Shown in pieces: positions 16,652 to 24,773 of a stretch of 64,000 bases of DNA. The notes beneath the pieces are model-generated. The model worked only from the letters and a program-made list of their open reading frames with translations, was not told the origin of the DNA and did not search any database. Position 1 is the first letter of the stretch; every line of letters begins with the position of its first letter. The DNA comes from Enterocloster lavalensis. Lineage in GTDB: Bacteria; Bacillota; Clostridia; Lachnospirales; Lachnospiraceae. The stretch spans positions 195,897 through 259,896 of the forward strand of contig NZ_CABJCG010000008.1 in the NCBI RefSeq assembly GCF_902364025.1, given 5' to 3'. Position numbers and translations under genes: made by a program.

Positions 16652-17127
16652 CAGGCCTTCCCTCCTTCCCGCTGTTCCTTTTTATATGCCAGAAACTTCT
16701 TCACGGCCCGCAGCTGGGACATGTACCCGCTGCACCGGCACAGGTTTCCGGCCAGATACTCCTTGATCTCCTCCTCGGTGGGGTCGTCCAGCTCCCGCAC
16801 CATGGAGAGCACGTTCATGATAAAGCCGGGGCTGCAGAAACCGCACTGCTCTCCGCCTTCCTTTGCCAGGAACAGGCCAAATTCCTCCGCGTCCTTCTGA
16901 AGTCCCTCCAGGGTCCGCAGATGGCGTCCATTGGCCCGCACCGCCAGGGTGGAGCAGGACAGGATGGGCTTCTTGTCCATCCACACCGTACAGAGGCCGC
17001 AGTTGTCCGTCTCGCAACCGCGCTTCACGCTGGTGCAGCCCATGTCCCGCAACAGGTCGATCAGCAGCATGTCCGCCTGGATATCCGCCTGCACCGTCTT
17101 TCCATTTAATCGAAACTGTATCTTCAT
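16651..17127 (-). CDS. 2Fe-2S subunit of a xanthine dehydrogenase-family enzyme
   Basis: 158 residues. The N-terminal plant-type ferredoxin domain binds one 2Fe-2S cluster through Cys38, Cys43, Cys46 and Cys58 (CETDNCGLC). The C-terminal four-helix domain binds the second through Cys95, Cys98, Cys130 and Cys132 (CGFCSPGF and CRCSGY). All eight ligands are present. The subunit relays electrons from the Mo centre to the FAD subunit. Its ATG overlaps the FAD gene's stop by ATGA (17124-17127) and its stop overlaps the Mo subunit's start, so translation is tightly coupled. Confidence 0.95.
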   Translation of the reverse strand: MKIQFRLNGKTVQADIQADMLLIDLLRDMGCTSVKRGCETDNCGLCTVWMDKKPILSCSTLAVRANGRHLRTLEGLQKDAEEFGLFLAKEGGEQCGFCSPGFIMNVLSMVRELDDPTEEEIKEYLAGNLCRCSGYMSQLRAVKKFLAYKKEQREGGKA

Positions 17128-17918
17128 GCCTTGCTGACACTCCTTCCCGTCAGGCGCTCCATCAGCCTGCGCACGTAAACCCTGGCAAGCTGGTGGCGGT
17201 ACTCGCCGCTTCCTCTGTTATTGCTTCCGTAGTTGAAGGCGTCCGCCGCCTCCCTGGCCAGATCGGCCAGGCTCTCATTTCCGTCGTCCGTCACCTGGGT
17301 CACTTTGGCCTTACCCGGGCGGGCGCCCACGGCCACGTACCAGTGGTCTCCCAGCCGTGAAACGCAGCAGGCGATTAACGGGAAATCCGTCTGGGAATTG
17401 CGCTGGGTGGTGTAGGCCGCCTTGCGCCCGTCCTTGCGGATGATGATGCGCACCAACACGTCCCGGTCGTCCCGGCTCACCGGACGGGCCGCGAACTCAG
17501 CCATGGGGATCACCCCGCCGTGGTGCAGCTCCACGTAGGAGTCCAGCGCCATCATGCAGGTCAGAACATCGGAAAATCCAAACCGCGCGTAGATGCTGCC
17601 GCCCACCGTAGCAACGTTGCGCAGCTGCACGCCCACGATGTGCCGCGTGCACTCCTTAAAAATACCGTTAAAATACTGGTTCAGGCCCGGATGGGTCTCC
17701 AGCTGCCTGAGGGTGCACATGCACCCGATCCGAAACTCCTGGTCCGTCTCCTCGATGGTGTCCAGTCCCAGGCCGGACAGGTCGATGATCACACGCTTCG
17801 TCACCGAGCTCATCTTCAGCCACGCCATGCCGCCCACGATCAGGCTGCTGCGCTTCTGGCAAAGCTCATAGGCTTCGTCCAGGTCCTCCACTTTCACATA
17901 ATCTTCCGCTCGAAACAC
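17124..17918 (-). CDS. FAD-binding subunit of a xanthine dehydrogenase-family enzyme
   Basis: 264 residues starting at GTG (17918-17916), 8 nt after AGAGGAGTTAAG. The PCMH-type FAD-binding domain covers the first ~165 residues: LIVGGMAWLKM corresponds to the first FAD loop, and NVATVGGSIYARFGFSDVLTC to the second conserved FAD block. The C-terminal ~90 residues form the CO dehydrogenase flavoprotein-type domain. It passes electrons from the 2Fe-2S subunit to NAD+ or another acceptor. It is the first gene of the operon and is preceded by a promoter at 18078-18106 and a ~150-nt structured leader. Confidence 0.9.
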   Translation of the reverse strand: MFRAEDYVKVEDLDEAYELCQKRSSLIVGGMAWLKMSSVTKRVIIDLSGLGLDTIEETDQEFRIGCMCTLRQLETHPGLNQYFNGIFKECTRHIVGVQLRNVATVGGSIYARFGFSDVLTCMMALDSYVELHHGGVIPMAEFAARPVSRDDRDVLVRIIIRKDGRKAAYTTQRNSQTDFPLIACCVSRLGDHWYVAVGARPGKAKVTQVTDDGNESLADLAREAADAFNYGSNNRGSGEYRHQLARVYVRRLMERLTGRSVSKA

Positions 17919-18077
17919 CCGCTTAACTCCTCTCTTGTATGAAAACTGTCATTTCCGCAAGCGGCAGGCCAACGCCCACTGCCCGCTGTACTTCCAAATT
18001 GTTATTTTGCGGCCGAAACCGCGGTATTTGACCGTTTCTGCCTCAAAAAGACAAAAACGGCCCTGTCAAACAGGGAA

Positions 18078-18106
18078 ATTATATCATTAATCCGCGGGTT
18101 TGCCAA
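18078..18106 (-). promoter_or_regulatory. promoter of the molybdoenzyme operon
   Basis: Minus strand: -35 TTGGCA (18106-18101), 17-bp spacer, -10 TATAAT (18083-18078). The leader (about 18070-17919) contains a hairpin CCCTG-TTTGA-CAGGG (18061-18075) near the transcription start and a second one pairing GAAACGGT with ACCGCGGTTTC (about 18014-18037). Confidence 0.75.
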
Positions 18107-18202
18107 TATGAGTGCGTTATTCTTCCAAAGAGATAGCGGTGAAATTCCTCCGGCGCAGGCCGTCTGCCGCATGTTCCTCTCCTTCCCCGCTTTCCCCACA
18201 CC

Positions 18203-18228
18203 AAAAGGGACCGGCGCGCCGGTCCCTC
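18203..18228 (-). terminator. terminator of the aldolase operon
   Basis: GGGACCGGCG-CGCCGGTCCC (18207-18226) is a perfect 20-bp palindrome, followed on the minus strand by TTTTGG. It lies 18 bp beyond the aldolase stop codon. Confidence 0.8.
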
Positions 18229-18245
18229 ATCGCTTTATATTCACC

Positions 18246-19100
18246 TTACAGAGAAAACTTATTGGGGTTCAGAAGCCGGATCTTTCCGACTACAAACTCG
18301 ATCATTGCCTCCTGGATATCAAACATCAACCCCACCGCGTTGCCGTCATACTTCCCGCTTGCGATGCCTTTTTCCATGGCCTGGTACATGGCCCGAAAAT
18401 ATTCCGTGGCGATGTTGAACTTGCTCATGCCCAGGTTCACCGCCTCCTTCAGCTGCTCTTCCGGAATATCGGAACATCCGTGGAGCACCAGGGGCACAGA
18501 GACACTGGAGCGGATAGCCCTGATTCGGTCGAAATCCAGATTCGGAGTCTTCACGTAGGGCCCATGGGCGTTGCCCACCGCAATGGCCAGGGAGCCGCAG
18601 CCCGTACGCTCCACAAACTCCACCGCCTGATCCACCCTGGTGTAGTGGTCCGTATTGACGATATCGTCCTCATTGTCCCCGCTGCCGACGTGCCCCAGCT
18701 CTGCTTCCACGTCCACGCCAAAGATTCCGGCGGTGCGCACCACCGCGGCCGTCAGGTCAACGTTCTCCTCAAAGGAAAGTGCGGAGCCGTCCACCATCAC
18801 CGACGGGAACCCGTCCCGGATACCCTTCACGGCGATCTCAAAGGAATTGGAATGATCCAGATGCACCGCTACCGGAACCGAGGCCCAGTCTGCCATGTCG
18901 CAGGCTGCGAACGCCAGATGCCTAAGGGCAGTATAATTCTCAAACCCCGGATAAAACTGTACGATTACCGGAACCCGCTCCCGCTCCGCTGCCGCAATCA
19001 CATATTTCACCGTCTCAATATTCAGCGTGTTGACCGCGGCCACCCCATAGCGGTTCTCGGTCGCGTGCTTCAACAATTCATTTACCTTTACTCTCGGCAT
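18246..19100 (-). CDS. class II (zinc) ketose-bisphosphate-type aldolase
   Basis: 284 residues, ATG behind AGGAGAGGAGAAGGGAT. The class II fructose/tagatose-bisphosphate aldolase pattern is clear: VAVHLDHSNSFE (zinc-binding His after the catalytic Asp), VDVEAELGHVG, VGNAHGPY and the phosphate-binding C-terminal region. Where most members have LHGGSG, this protein has LHGCSD, a change at the third zinc-ligand/phosphate loop that may reflect a different ketose phosphate. It cleaves a ketose phosphate to dihydroxyacetone phosphate and an aldehyde. It is co-transcribed with an aldo/keto reductase 26 bp upstream and is tied by operator sequence to the isomerase/kinase operon. Confidence 0.88.
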   Translation of the reverse strand: MPRVKVNELLKHATENRYGVAAVNTLNIETVKYVIAAAERERVPVIVQFYPGFENYTALRHLAFAACDMADWASVPVAVHLDHSNSFEIAVKGIRDGFPSVMVDGSALSFEENVDLTAAVVRTAGIFGVDVEAELGHVGSGDNEDDIVNTDHYTRVDQAVEFVERTGCGSLAIAVGNAHGPYVKTPNLDFDRIRAIRSSVSVPLVLHGCSDIPEEQLKEAVNLGMSKFNIATEYFRAMYQAMEKGIASGKYDGNAVGLMFDIQEAMIEFVVGKIRLLNPNKFSL

Positions 19101-19126
19101 ATCCCTTCTCCTCTCCTGTCTCCGCC

Positions 19127-20074
19127 TCAGATCTCAAGGCGCTCCAGCTCTGCGTTCAGCAGCGCCACCTCATCGTCCTCCAGCTGCCAGTCAAAGGCCG
19201 CGCAGTTTTCCATTGCCTCCTGCTCGTTGCGCACGCCCACCAGAGCTGTGCCCACGAAATCCTGGGCCGCGCTCCAGTTGATGGCGATCTGGGCCACCGG
19301 CTTGCCATGTTTGGCAGCGATCTGATCCATGGTTTTTAACAGCTCCATAATCTTGGAGAACTTGGGTTCGCGGAAGAAATCATAGAAGGTCAGGCGCATA
19401 TCTCCGGGGGCGAAATCCGGCAGTTTGCGGATGGCGCCGGAGAGAATTCCCGATCCCAGGGAGCCGTAAGTCATGGAGTCGATGCCCCGCTCCATCCCCC
19501 ATTTCATCAGATCCACAAAATTCCGGTTCACCATAGAGAAAGGCGGCTGCTGTACGTCGATCCGCAAATACTCCTGAGCGTCCTCAATCTGCTTCTCCGA
19601 AAAGTTGGACACGCCCACAAAGCGGATCTTGCCCTGCTTTTTTAAGGTGGACAGCGCGGCCATGGTCTCGTCGATCGGCGTATTCACATCCGGCCAGTGC
19701 ACGAAGTAGAAATCTATGTAATCGGTATTCAGATTCATCAGAGAGCTCTCCACCTCGCTCATGATGCTCTTGTAGGTAGCCACCTTTTTGTAGCCGCCGG
19801 AGTACACATCGGGCAGCAGGCCGAACTTGGTGGAAACCAGCACCTTCTCCCGAGGCACGGTGGCCAGGGCCTCGCCCACAATCTTCTCGGAAGCCCCGTT
19901 CCCGTAGCAGGGCGCGGTGTCGATCAGGTTCACACCCTGATCCAGCATGGCGTGAATCGCCTTGATCGAATCAGTCCGGTCAACCGCGCCGTAGTTCTGG
20001 CCGCCGATCGCCCATGTTCCCACTGCCAGAGCCGATACGTCCACATTTGCATTGGTAAAATGTTTATACCTCAT
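19127..20074 (-). CDS. aldo/keto reductase
   Basis: 315 residues, ATG behind GTATGGAGGTAGAGAG. The AKR (beta/alpha)8 barrel shows the expected tetrad: Asp and Tyr in DTAPCYGNG, Lys in LVSTKFG, His in FVHWPD. The C-terminal NADPH-binding segment includes GVRNEQEAMEN. First gene of the operon with the class II aldolase, so it could reduce the aldehyde released by aldol cleavage, for example a lactaldehyde-type product; that link is inference. The promoter (20113-20140) carries a ROK-type operator. Confidence 0.9.
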   Translation of the reverse strand: MRYKHFTNANVDVSALAVGTWAIGGQNYGAVDRTDSIKAIHAMLDQGVNLIDTAPCYGNGASEKIVGEALATVPREKVLVSTKFGLLPDVYSGGYKKVATYKSIMSEVESSLMNLNTDYIDFYFVHWPDVNTPIDETMAALSTLKKQGKIRFVGVSNFSEKQIEDAQEYLRIDVQQPPFSMVNRNFVDLMKWGMERGIDSMTYGSLGSGILSGAIRKLPDFAPGDMRLTFYDFFREPKFSKIMELLKTMDQIAAKHGKPVAQIAINWSAAQDFVGTALVGVRNEQEAMENCAAFDWQLEDDEVALLNAELERLEI

Positions 20075-20112
20075 CTCTCTACCTCCATACGCGAAATTGT
20101 TTTGATACTCTT

Positions 20113-20154
20113 ATTATAGTATATAATTTTAGTTTGTCAAGTTAGTTTAGTAAC
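20113..20154 (-). promoter_or_regulatory. promoter and ROK operator candidate for the AKR-aldolase operon
   Basis: Minus strand: -35 TTGACA (20140-20135), 16-bp spacer, -10 TATAAT (20118-20113). The -35 box is embedded in TTGACAAACTAAAATTA, preceded by ACTAAACTAAC. The 28.4 kb promoter has TTTACAAACTAGAATTA in the same place. Repeated TTAGTTTGT/TTAGTTTA half-sites resemble XylR/ROK operators. Confidence 0.7.
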
Positions 20155-20165
20155 ATAAATTAATA

Positions 20166-20212
20166 AATCACCAAAAAAGGAGCAGCCAGCTGATTTCCCG
20201 CCGGCTGCCGCC
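20166..20212 (-). terminator. terminator of the ROK gene
   Basis: Minus strand: GCAGCC, a 15-nt loop, GGCTGC, then TCC and TTTTTTGG. It lies 20 bp beyond the stop of the ROK regulator. Confidence 0.75.
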
Positions 20213-20231
20213 TGTTTCTCTCTGAACTCAT

Positions 20232-21494
20232 TTACACAAATTCCAGCGTACGCAGATACTCGTCCACCGCGTACAGCGCTGCCCCCACGTTGATATTCAC
20301 AATACTGTACTCCGCATCCAGGGTACTGTAGACAATGGACAGCTTGTTGCCGATTTCAAAAAAGGACTGGTTGCTGATCCGCGCTCTCAGCTCCTCCAGG
20401 AAGTACACGCCGCCCTCCGTAAATGCGCCGCCAATGGCCACCAAATCCGGGTCGCACAATAGCGCCGCGTTGTGGATCAGGCTTTCAAAGGCTGAAACCA
20501 GCTTGTCCACCACGGACCGTGCAAAGGCGTCTCCCTGATCCGCCAGCGCGAAAACGTCCCGATGCATGGCTTCCCCGTTCATGATCCGGCCATACAGAGG
20601 ATGATCTCCGTATTCCTCCACGAGCTCGGCGGCGTACTCTCTCACCGCTTCCATGGAAACCAGCGTCTCAAAGCAGCCGTACCGCCCGCAGAGACAGCGC
20701 CGCTTCCGGTAAGCGGGCTGGATGATCACATGTCCCACCTCGCCCATAAACCCGTGGGCGCCCTGAACCAGCTTGCCGTGGTCGATGAGACAGCCGCCGG
20801 TGGAGGTAGCGGCCAGGATCGAAAGGATATTTTTATCCCGGTATTCCGGATGATCCAGAAAAATTCCGTATGAAAAATATCTGCTTCCGTTGTTGATCAC
20901 AATATTATGGTTCCAGGGAATCCGCCGTTCCAGCATCTCCTGGGCCGGGATATTCCTCCCCCATCCGCTGTTGTGAATGGGATAATAAATAATGCCGCTC
21001 TCCGTGTCCACGATGCCGTCAAAACTTACCGGTATGGCGCAGATGTCATCGGACTGCAGGCCGTTTTCCTCCATAGCCGACCGGACGCAATCTGCGATAT
21101 CCTGCATGGACTGCTCCAGGCTCTCCGGGGCCTTGTAGCGGTAGTTGTGGTGGCTGATCACCCGGCAGTTCAAATCCGTGACCGCTGCCTGAATAAAATC
21201 CGGTCCCGCGTAGATGGCGATCACGTGCTTGTAGGACTCGTTGATGGCAAACAGCTCCGGCTTCTTGCCTCCCTCGTCGGTGGAGCTGCCTTTGCCCATG
21301 GATTTGATCAGACCGTTCTCCTGGAGAACCGCCAGAATCTTCACCACCGTGGTGATGCTCAGGTTGATCCTCTGGGCGATCTCGCTGGCGGAGATAACCG
21401 CGTTCTGCCGCATCAGGGACAATACCAGCCGCTGATTGTGAAACTTGATATTTTTAGGTTTTCTGCTTTTTCCAATCATAGTTTGCCGTACCAT
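20232..21494 (-). CDS. ROK-family transcriptional regulator (XylR/NagC type)
   Basis: 420 residues from the ATG at 21494 (weak AAAGAAAAG site; a second ATG five codons in has no better one). Residues ~20-75 form a winged helix (ISASEIAQRINLSITTVVKI). The rest is the ROK sugar-kinase-like domain, with a GHV-containing segment EVGHVIIQPAYRKRRC and the zinc motif CLCGRYGCFE with its conserved Cys residues. ROK regulators are usually released from DNA by a sugar. It lies between two sugar operons whose promoters share one operator-like sequence, so it is the probable repressor of both. Its own promoter (21518-21546) lacks this sequence. Confidence 0.93.
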   Translation of the reverse strand: MVRQTMIGKSRKPKNIKFHNQRLVLSLMRQNAVISASEIAQRINLSITTVVKILAVLQENGLIKSMGKGSSTDEGGKKPELFAINESYKHVIAIYAGPDFIQAAVTDLNCRVISHHNYRYKAPESLEQSMQDIADCVRSAMEENGLQSDDICAIPVSFDGIVDTESGIIYYPIHNSGWGRNIPAQEMLERRIPWNHNIVINNGSRYFSYGIFLDHPEYRDKNILSILAATSTGGCLIDHGKLVQGAHGFMGEVGHVIIQPAYRKRRCLCGRYGCFETLVSMEAVREYAAELVEEYGDHPLYGRIMNGEAMHRDVFALADQGDAFARSVVDKLVSAFESLIHNAALLCDPDLVAIGGAFTEGGVYFLEELRARISNQSFFEIGNKLSIVYSTLDAEYSIVNINVGAALYAVDEYLRTLEFV

Positions 21495-21517
21495 CTTTTC
21501 TTTTACATTCTTTGTCT

Positions 21518-21546
21518 ATTATCTTGTATTTTTGTATGACTGTCAA
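21518..21546 (-). promoter_or_regulatory. promoter of the ROK gene
   Basis: Minus strand: -35 TTGACA (21546-21541), 17-bp spacer, -10 GATAAT (21523-21518), about 25 bp before the start codon. No TTAGTTTGT half-site is visible here. Confidence 0.7.
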
Positions 21547-21583
21547 TAACATAATTCCCCGATACGGCAAGTTCCACCGCAGC

Positions 21584-21624
21584 AAAACGGACGGATTTCC
21601 CGCCAAAACGCGGGAAATCCGCCC
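21584..21624 (-). terminator. terminator of the sugar transporter-isomerase-kinase operon
   Basis: GGGCGGATTTCCCGC and GCGGGAAATCCGTCC form a 15-bp stem with a 6-nt loop, followed on the minus strand by GTTTTGC. It is downstream of the GPH transporter gene, the last gene of the operon. Confidence 0.85.
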
Positions 21625-21661
21625 ATTCAAACCGTCTGCCCGATTCCGGGCGTTTCTCAGC

Positions 21662-23107
21662 CTAAAGCTGCACGTCCATTGGAATATAGTTGGGATCGCT
21701 GTGGCGGTTGGCCAGCTCTCCGTTGACCTCCTCCATCTTCTCCTGGCTTAAGGGATACATGAAGGACAATATCACCTGTACCAGCGCGATCAGGTTGGGG
21801 ATCACAAACATGGACAAGCGCAGCGCCATCAGAGCGCTGGAACTCTGATCCTGTCCCAGCACCAGCGAGGTGTCCAGCTTGCCGATGGCGTAAACCATGG
21901 TCACAAGAAGGCCGCCGATGGCCGGACCGGCCTTGGTGGAGAAGCTGTTGGCCGCGAATCCCAGGCCATCCAGGCGCACTCCGAACTTCAGCTCGCCGTA
22001 CTCCAGGGTGTCCGCCAGCATGGAGAGCACCGCCACGCCGGTCAGAGAACCGGACATCGTGCTCAAAAGATAGAATACCAGCACCATATTGATGTTTTTT
22101 CCGGCAAAATATGCGCAAAAGCCAAAGGTGGACGCCAGCAGATAGCTACCCATCAGACTCCGCTTGTACCCGAACTTTCGGATAATCGTGGGGATGAACG
22201 GCAGCAGCACCAGGCCTGCAAGCATTCCCAATGACGAGAATATGGCGCTGCGGGTCTCATCCACCTTGAAATAGTACAGGAAATAATAGGCCATGGAGGT
22301 GCTGGTAAAGGGCTGTCTCAGGAAATTCAGCATGGTGATGGAGAACACCAGCACCCATGCCTTATTCTTGATCAGATACTTCACGCTGGTCCACACAGGC
22401 AGGGCGTCCGCCTTGTGTTTTTTCTTGATCTCCTCCTGGCTCAGTCCCTCCAGGCCGGAGGTGTCCTCCTTCACCGTCTCAGGGCAGTTCCGGTACAGGA
22501 TATAGAAGCTGATCAGGCCGCCAACGCACATGATCGCCGTCACAACCGTATAAGCGTAAACGCGGCCGCCCATTTTATTTCCGAAGAATGCCACCATGGG
22601 CAGAGCTGTGGCGTTTACGATGAAAATGCCAATGTAAGCGCCGATCATGCGGAAGCTGGAGAGCGACGCGCGGTCCACGGAGTTCTTCGTCATCAGAGGG
22701 AGCATGGAACCGTAAGGCAGGTTCACTGTCGTATAGAACAATGCGAACAGTATGTATCCAACGGCTACCCAGGCCACCTTCACGGTGTTGGAAGCCCCCG
22801 CGGGTGCGGCGAACATCATCAGGCACGACAGGGCGCAGGGCACGGCGAACCATTTGATCCATGGCCTGGCCTTTCCGGCCTTGTTATGGGTACGGTCCAC
22901 AAACGCCCCAACGGCGATATCGTTGGCCGCGTCCCAGATTCTTGCGACAAACATAATGGTACCTACCGCCACCACTGAGATACCCAGCATGTTGGTGCAG
23001 TAGAACATAAAATAGTTGATCAGCATATAGTTCATCAGGCAACAGCCCAGATCTCCGAACAGATACGAGAACTTCGCCTTTGAACTCAGTCTTCCATCTT
23101 CTTTCAT
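21662..23107 (-). CDS. GPH-family (glycoside-pentoside-hexuronide) cation symporter
   Basis: 481 residues from the ATG at 23107-23105 behind AAGGGGGAAAACT; the longer frame to 23128 is not supported. Twelve membrane segments are expected. The N-terminal block MFVARIWDAANDIAVGAFVD with nearby KAGKARPWIKW is diagnostic of the MelB/GPH family, as is the second-half ADTLEYGELKFGVRLDG. It should import a sugar or glycoside with Na+ or H+. It is the last gene of the operon that begins at 28332, after the mutarotase gene, and is the likely route of entry for the sugar metabolised by the isomerase and kinase. Confidence 0.92.
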   Translation of the reverse strand: MKEDGRLSSKAKFSYLFGDLGCCLMNYMLINYFMFYCTNMLGISVVAVGTIMFVARIWDAANDIAVGAFVDRTHNKAGKARPWIKWFAVPCALSCLMMFAAPAGASNTVKVAWVAVGYILFALFYTTVNLPYGSMLPLMTKNSVDRASLSSFRMIGAYIGIFIVNATALPMVAFFGNKMGGRVYAYTVVTAIMCVGGLISFYILYRNCPETVKEDTSGLEGLSQEEIKKKHKADALPVWTSVKYLIKNKAWVLVFSITMLNFLRQPFTSTSMAYYFLYYFKVDETRSAIFSSLGMLAGLVLLPFIPTIIRKFGYKRSLMGSYLLASTFGFCAYFAGKNINMVLVFYLLSTMSGSLTGVAVLSMLADTLEYGELKFGVRLDGLGFAANSFSTKAGPAIGGLLVTMVYAIGKLDTSLVLGQDQSSSALMALRLSMFVIPNLIALVQVILSFMYPLSQEKMEEVNGELANRHSDPNYIPMDVQL

Positions 23108-23181
23108 AGTTTTCCCCCTTCCAGGCAACTTGCCAGATCCTTTCGGATGCGCCGGGCGGCTGCCTGAGCCGCCGCGGCATA

Positions 23182-24222
23182 CTAATCCATCACGGAAAAA
23201 CGGAACTCCGTCAATGTTACCATACTGCCGCCTTCCGTTACAACCGGATTCGGAAAGTGGCCGATGTTGACCGCGTCCGGGAAATTCTGTGTCTCGAAAC
23301 AGTAAGCACAGTGCTTCGGATAGGACGCGCCTTCTTTATTGTTTGATAGGCCGTTCAGGTGATTTGCGGTGTAGAACTGCATTCCGGGGGCATCCGTGTA
23401 GACCTCCAGCTTACGGCCGCTTCCGGGATCCCACGCGGCGGCGGCCAGGCGGAAACCCCGGCCCGCGATCACGTAGTTGTGGTCGAACCCACCGTAATCC
23501 CACCGGCTTCCTGACAGCTCCTCTATGGCGTCTCCCAGAGGCCGGGGCTGCCTTAAATCCAGAGGTGTTCCCCCCACCCGGAGTATTTCCCCGGTAGGAA
23601 TGCAGTTTTCATCCGACGCCGTATAGAAGTCCGCCCGGATCATCACGCTGTGATCCCCGGTCTGCGGTTGGCCGTGGCCTGCCAGATTGAAATAGCAGTG
23701 GTTGGTCAGGTTCACCGGCGTGGCCTCCGCCGCATCGGCCCGGTAGTCCACCCGCAGCCTGTGGTCCTCCGTCAACTGATAACGTACCATAACCGCCACA
23801 TCCCCGGGGAAGCCGCCTTCCCCCTCATCTCTCAGGGAAAGGATCACCTCGTCCATTCCGGATTCCTCCACCTTGAAATTGCGTGCCGCGTAATTCCCGC
23901 TGCCGCTGTGCAGGCAGTTTCCCCGGTCATTCTGCTCCAGCCGGTAATCCCGGCCCGAAAGCGTAAACCTTCCCCCTGATATTCTGTTGGCCACCCGCCC
24001 GATCACAGCGCCGGAACAGGAAGGATTTTCCATGTAAGCCTGCAGATTATCCTGGCCCAGCACCAAATCCGCCGTATTTCCATTCCGGTCCGCAGTCCAT
24101 ATACTCCGAATGATTCCGCCCAGGCTTAAGATCTCAGCCCTGGTTCCCTTCCGGTTATCCAGCCTGCAAAGGTACACCGGATCTCCATCCGGCATAGAGC
24201 CGAACAGAATCTTTTCACACAT
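23182..24222 (-). CDS. aldose 1-epimerase (mutarotase) family protein
   Basis: 346 residues, ATG behind AAGGAAGGAGCCTGACG. Galactose mutarotase-like beta-sandwich with the family landmarks: GAVIGRVANRISGGRF, LHSGSG, LTNHCYFNLAGHG (catalytic His), FDHNYVI, and FETQNFPDAVN with the catalytic Glu. It interconverts alpha and beta anomers so that the ring form fitting the downstream isomerase is supplied. It lies between the AllA-like cupin gene (15 bp) and the GPH transporter gene (74 bp) in the sugar operon. Confidence 0.93.
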   Translation of the reverse strand: MCEKILFGSMPDGDPVYLCRLDNRKGTRAEILSLGGIIRSIWTADRNGNTADLVLGQDNLQAYMENPSCSGAVIGRVANRISGGRFTLSGRDYRLEQNDRGNCLHSGSGNYAARNFKVEESGMDEVILSLRDEGEGGFPGDVAVMVRYQLTEDHRLRVDYRADAAEATPVNLTNHCYFNLAGHGQPQTGDHSVMIRADFYTASDENCIPTGEILRVGGTPLDLRQPRPLGDAIEELSGSRWDYGGFDHNYVIAGRGFRLAAAAWDPGSGRKLEVYTDAPGMQFYTANHLNGLSNNKEGASYPKHCAYCFETQNFPDAVNIGHFPNPVVTEGGSMVTLTEFRFSVMD

Positions 24223-24237
24223 CGTCAGGCTCCTTCC

Positions 24238-24741
24238 TTATTCCAGAACGATCTCCGCCTTCTCGTTCTCCTCCAGGGGCTGGGGAATCATGTCGTTGCG
24301 GAAGGTGCGGCCCGGCAGCATGCACACGATATGTACTTCATCGGTGTTCACCGGATACTGGGTGCCGTGGACGATCAGCGGATTCAGCTTTACAAATGTG
24401 CCCTTAGGAATGTAGAACGCCTCCAGATTCTCCACTGAGAACCGGTCCCCGGCCGGACTTCCCACAAAAATGATTACGTCCCCGTCCAGGGGCAGCAGGC
24501 CCTCGCAGGTGAACTTGTGGGCTTCCAGGAAAGCCACGATGTTTTTCTCCTGCTTTTTCACATGGCAGATGGAAATGGTGGGCAGTGTGGAGGTGCCGAA
24601 GTCCAGGGTCACCAGGTCTGCGAAAAAGTTGGCCGGGAAAATGGACGCCTTTGCCATCTCGTCGTTGTCCAGTAAATTCATGTAAGTGCCGTACTTACAA
24701 AATGCCTCGGGGGTCAGTGCCTTTGCTTTGATCGTATACAT
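24238..24741 (-). CDS. AllA-like (ureidoglycolate lyase-fold) cupin protein
   Basis: 167 residues from the ATG at 24741-24739 behind GGAGGAAATAAAT. A start 5 codons earlier is open but would overlap the binding site. The central part (LLPLDGDVIIFVGSPAGD, then IPKGTFVKLNPLIVHGTQYP and VHIVCMLPG) follows the ureidoglycolate-lyase-like cupin pattern, with a His in the IVHG position. Family members in catabolic operons are often of unknown function. Placed between a mutarotase and a fucose/arabinose isomerase-family gene, it is more likely to act on a sugar intermediate than in purine breakdown. Family assignment is moderate. Confidence 0.65.
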   Translation of the reverse strand: MYTIKAKALTPEAFCKYGTYMNLLDNDEMAKASIFPANFFADLVTLDFGTSTLPTISICHVKKQEKNIVAFLEAHKFTCEGLLPLDGDVIIFVGSPAGDRFSVENLEAFYIPKGTFVKLNPLIVHGTQYPVNTDEVHIVCMLPGRTFRNDMIPQPLEENEKAEIVLE

Positions 24742-24773
24742 ATTTATTTCCTCCATTCTGAATGTTCTATGAT

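Noticed and set aside
17919..18077. Purine or molybdenum-cofactor riboswitch
   Set aside because: The hairpins do not match the conserved core of either class as far as can be judged by eye; reported only as a structured leader.
18002..18199. 65-codon minus-strand frame in the molybdoenzyme leader
   Set aside because: It overlaps the promoter and hairpins and has no binding site near its start.
24238..24741. Ureidoglycolate lyase of purine breakdown
   Set aside because: The fold pattern is AllA-like, but no allantoin genes are nearby and the neighbours are sugar genes, so the specific enzyme name is not applied.
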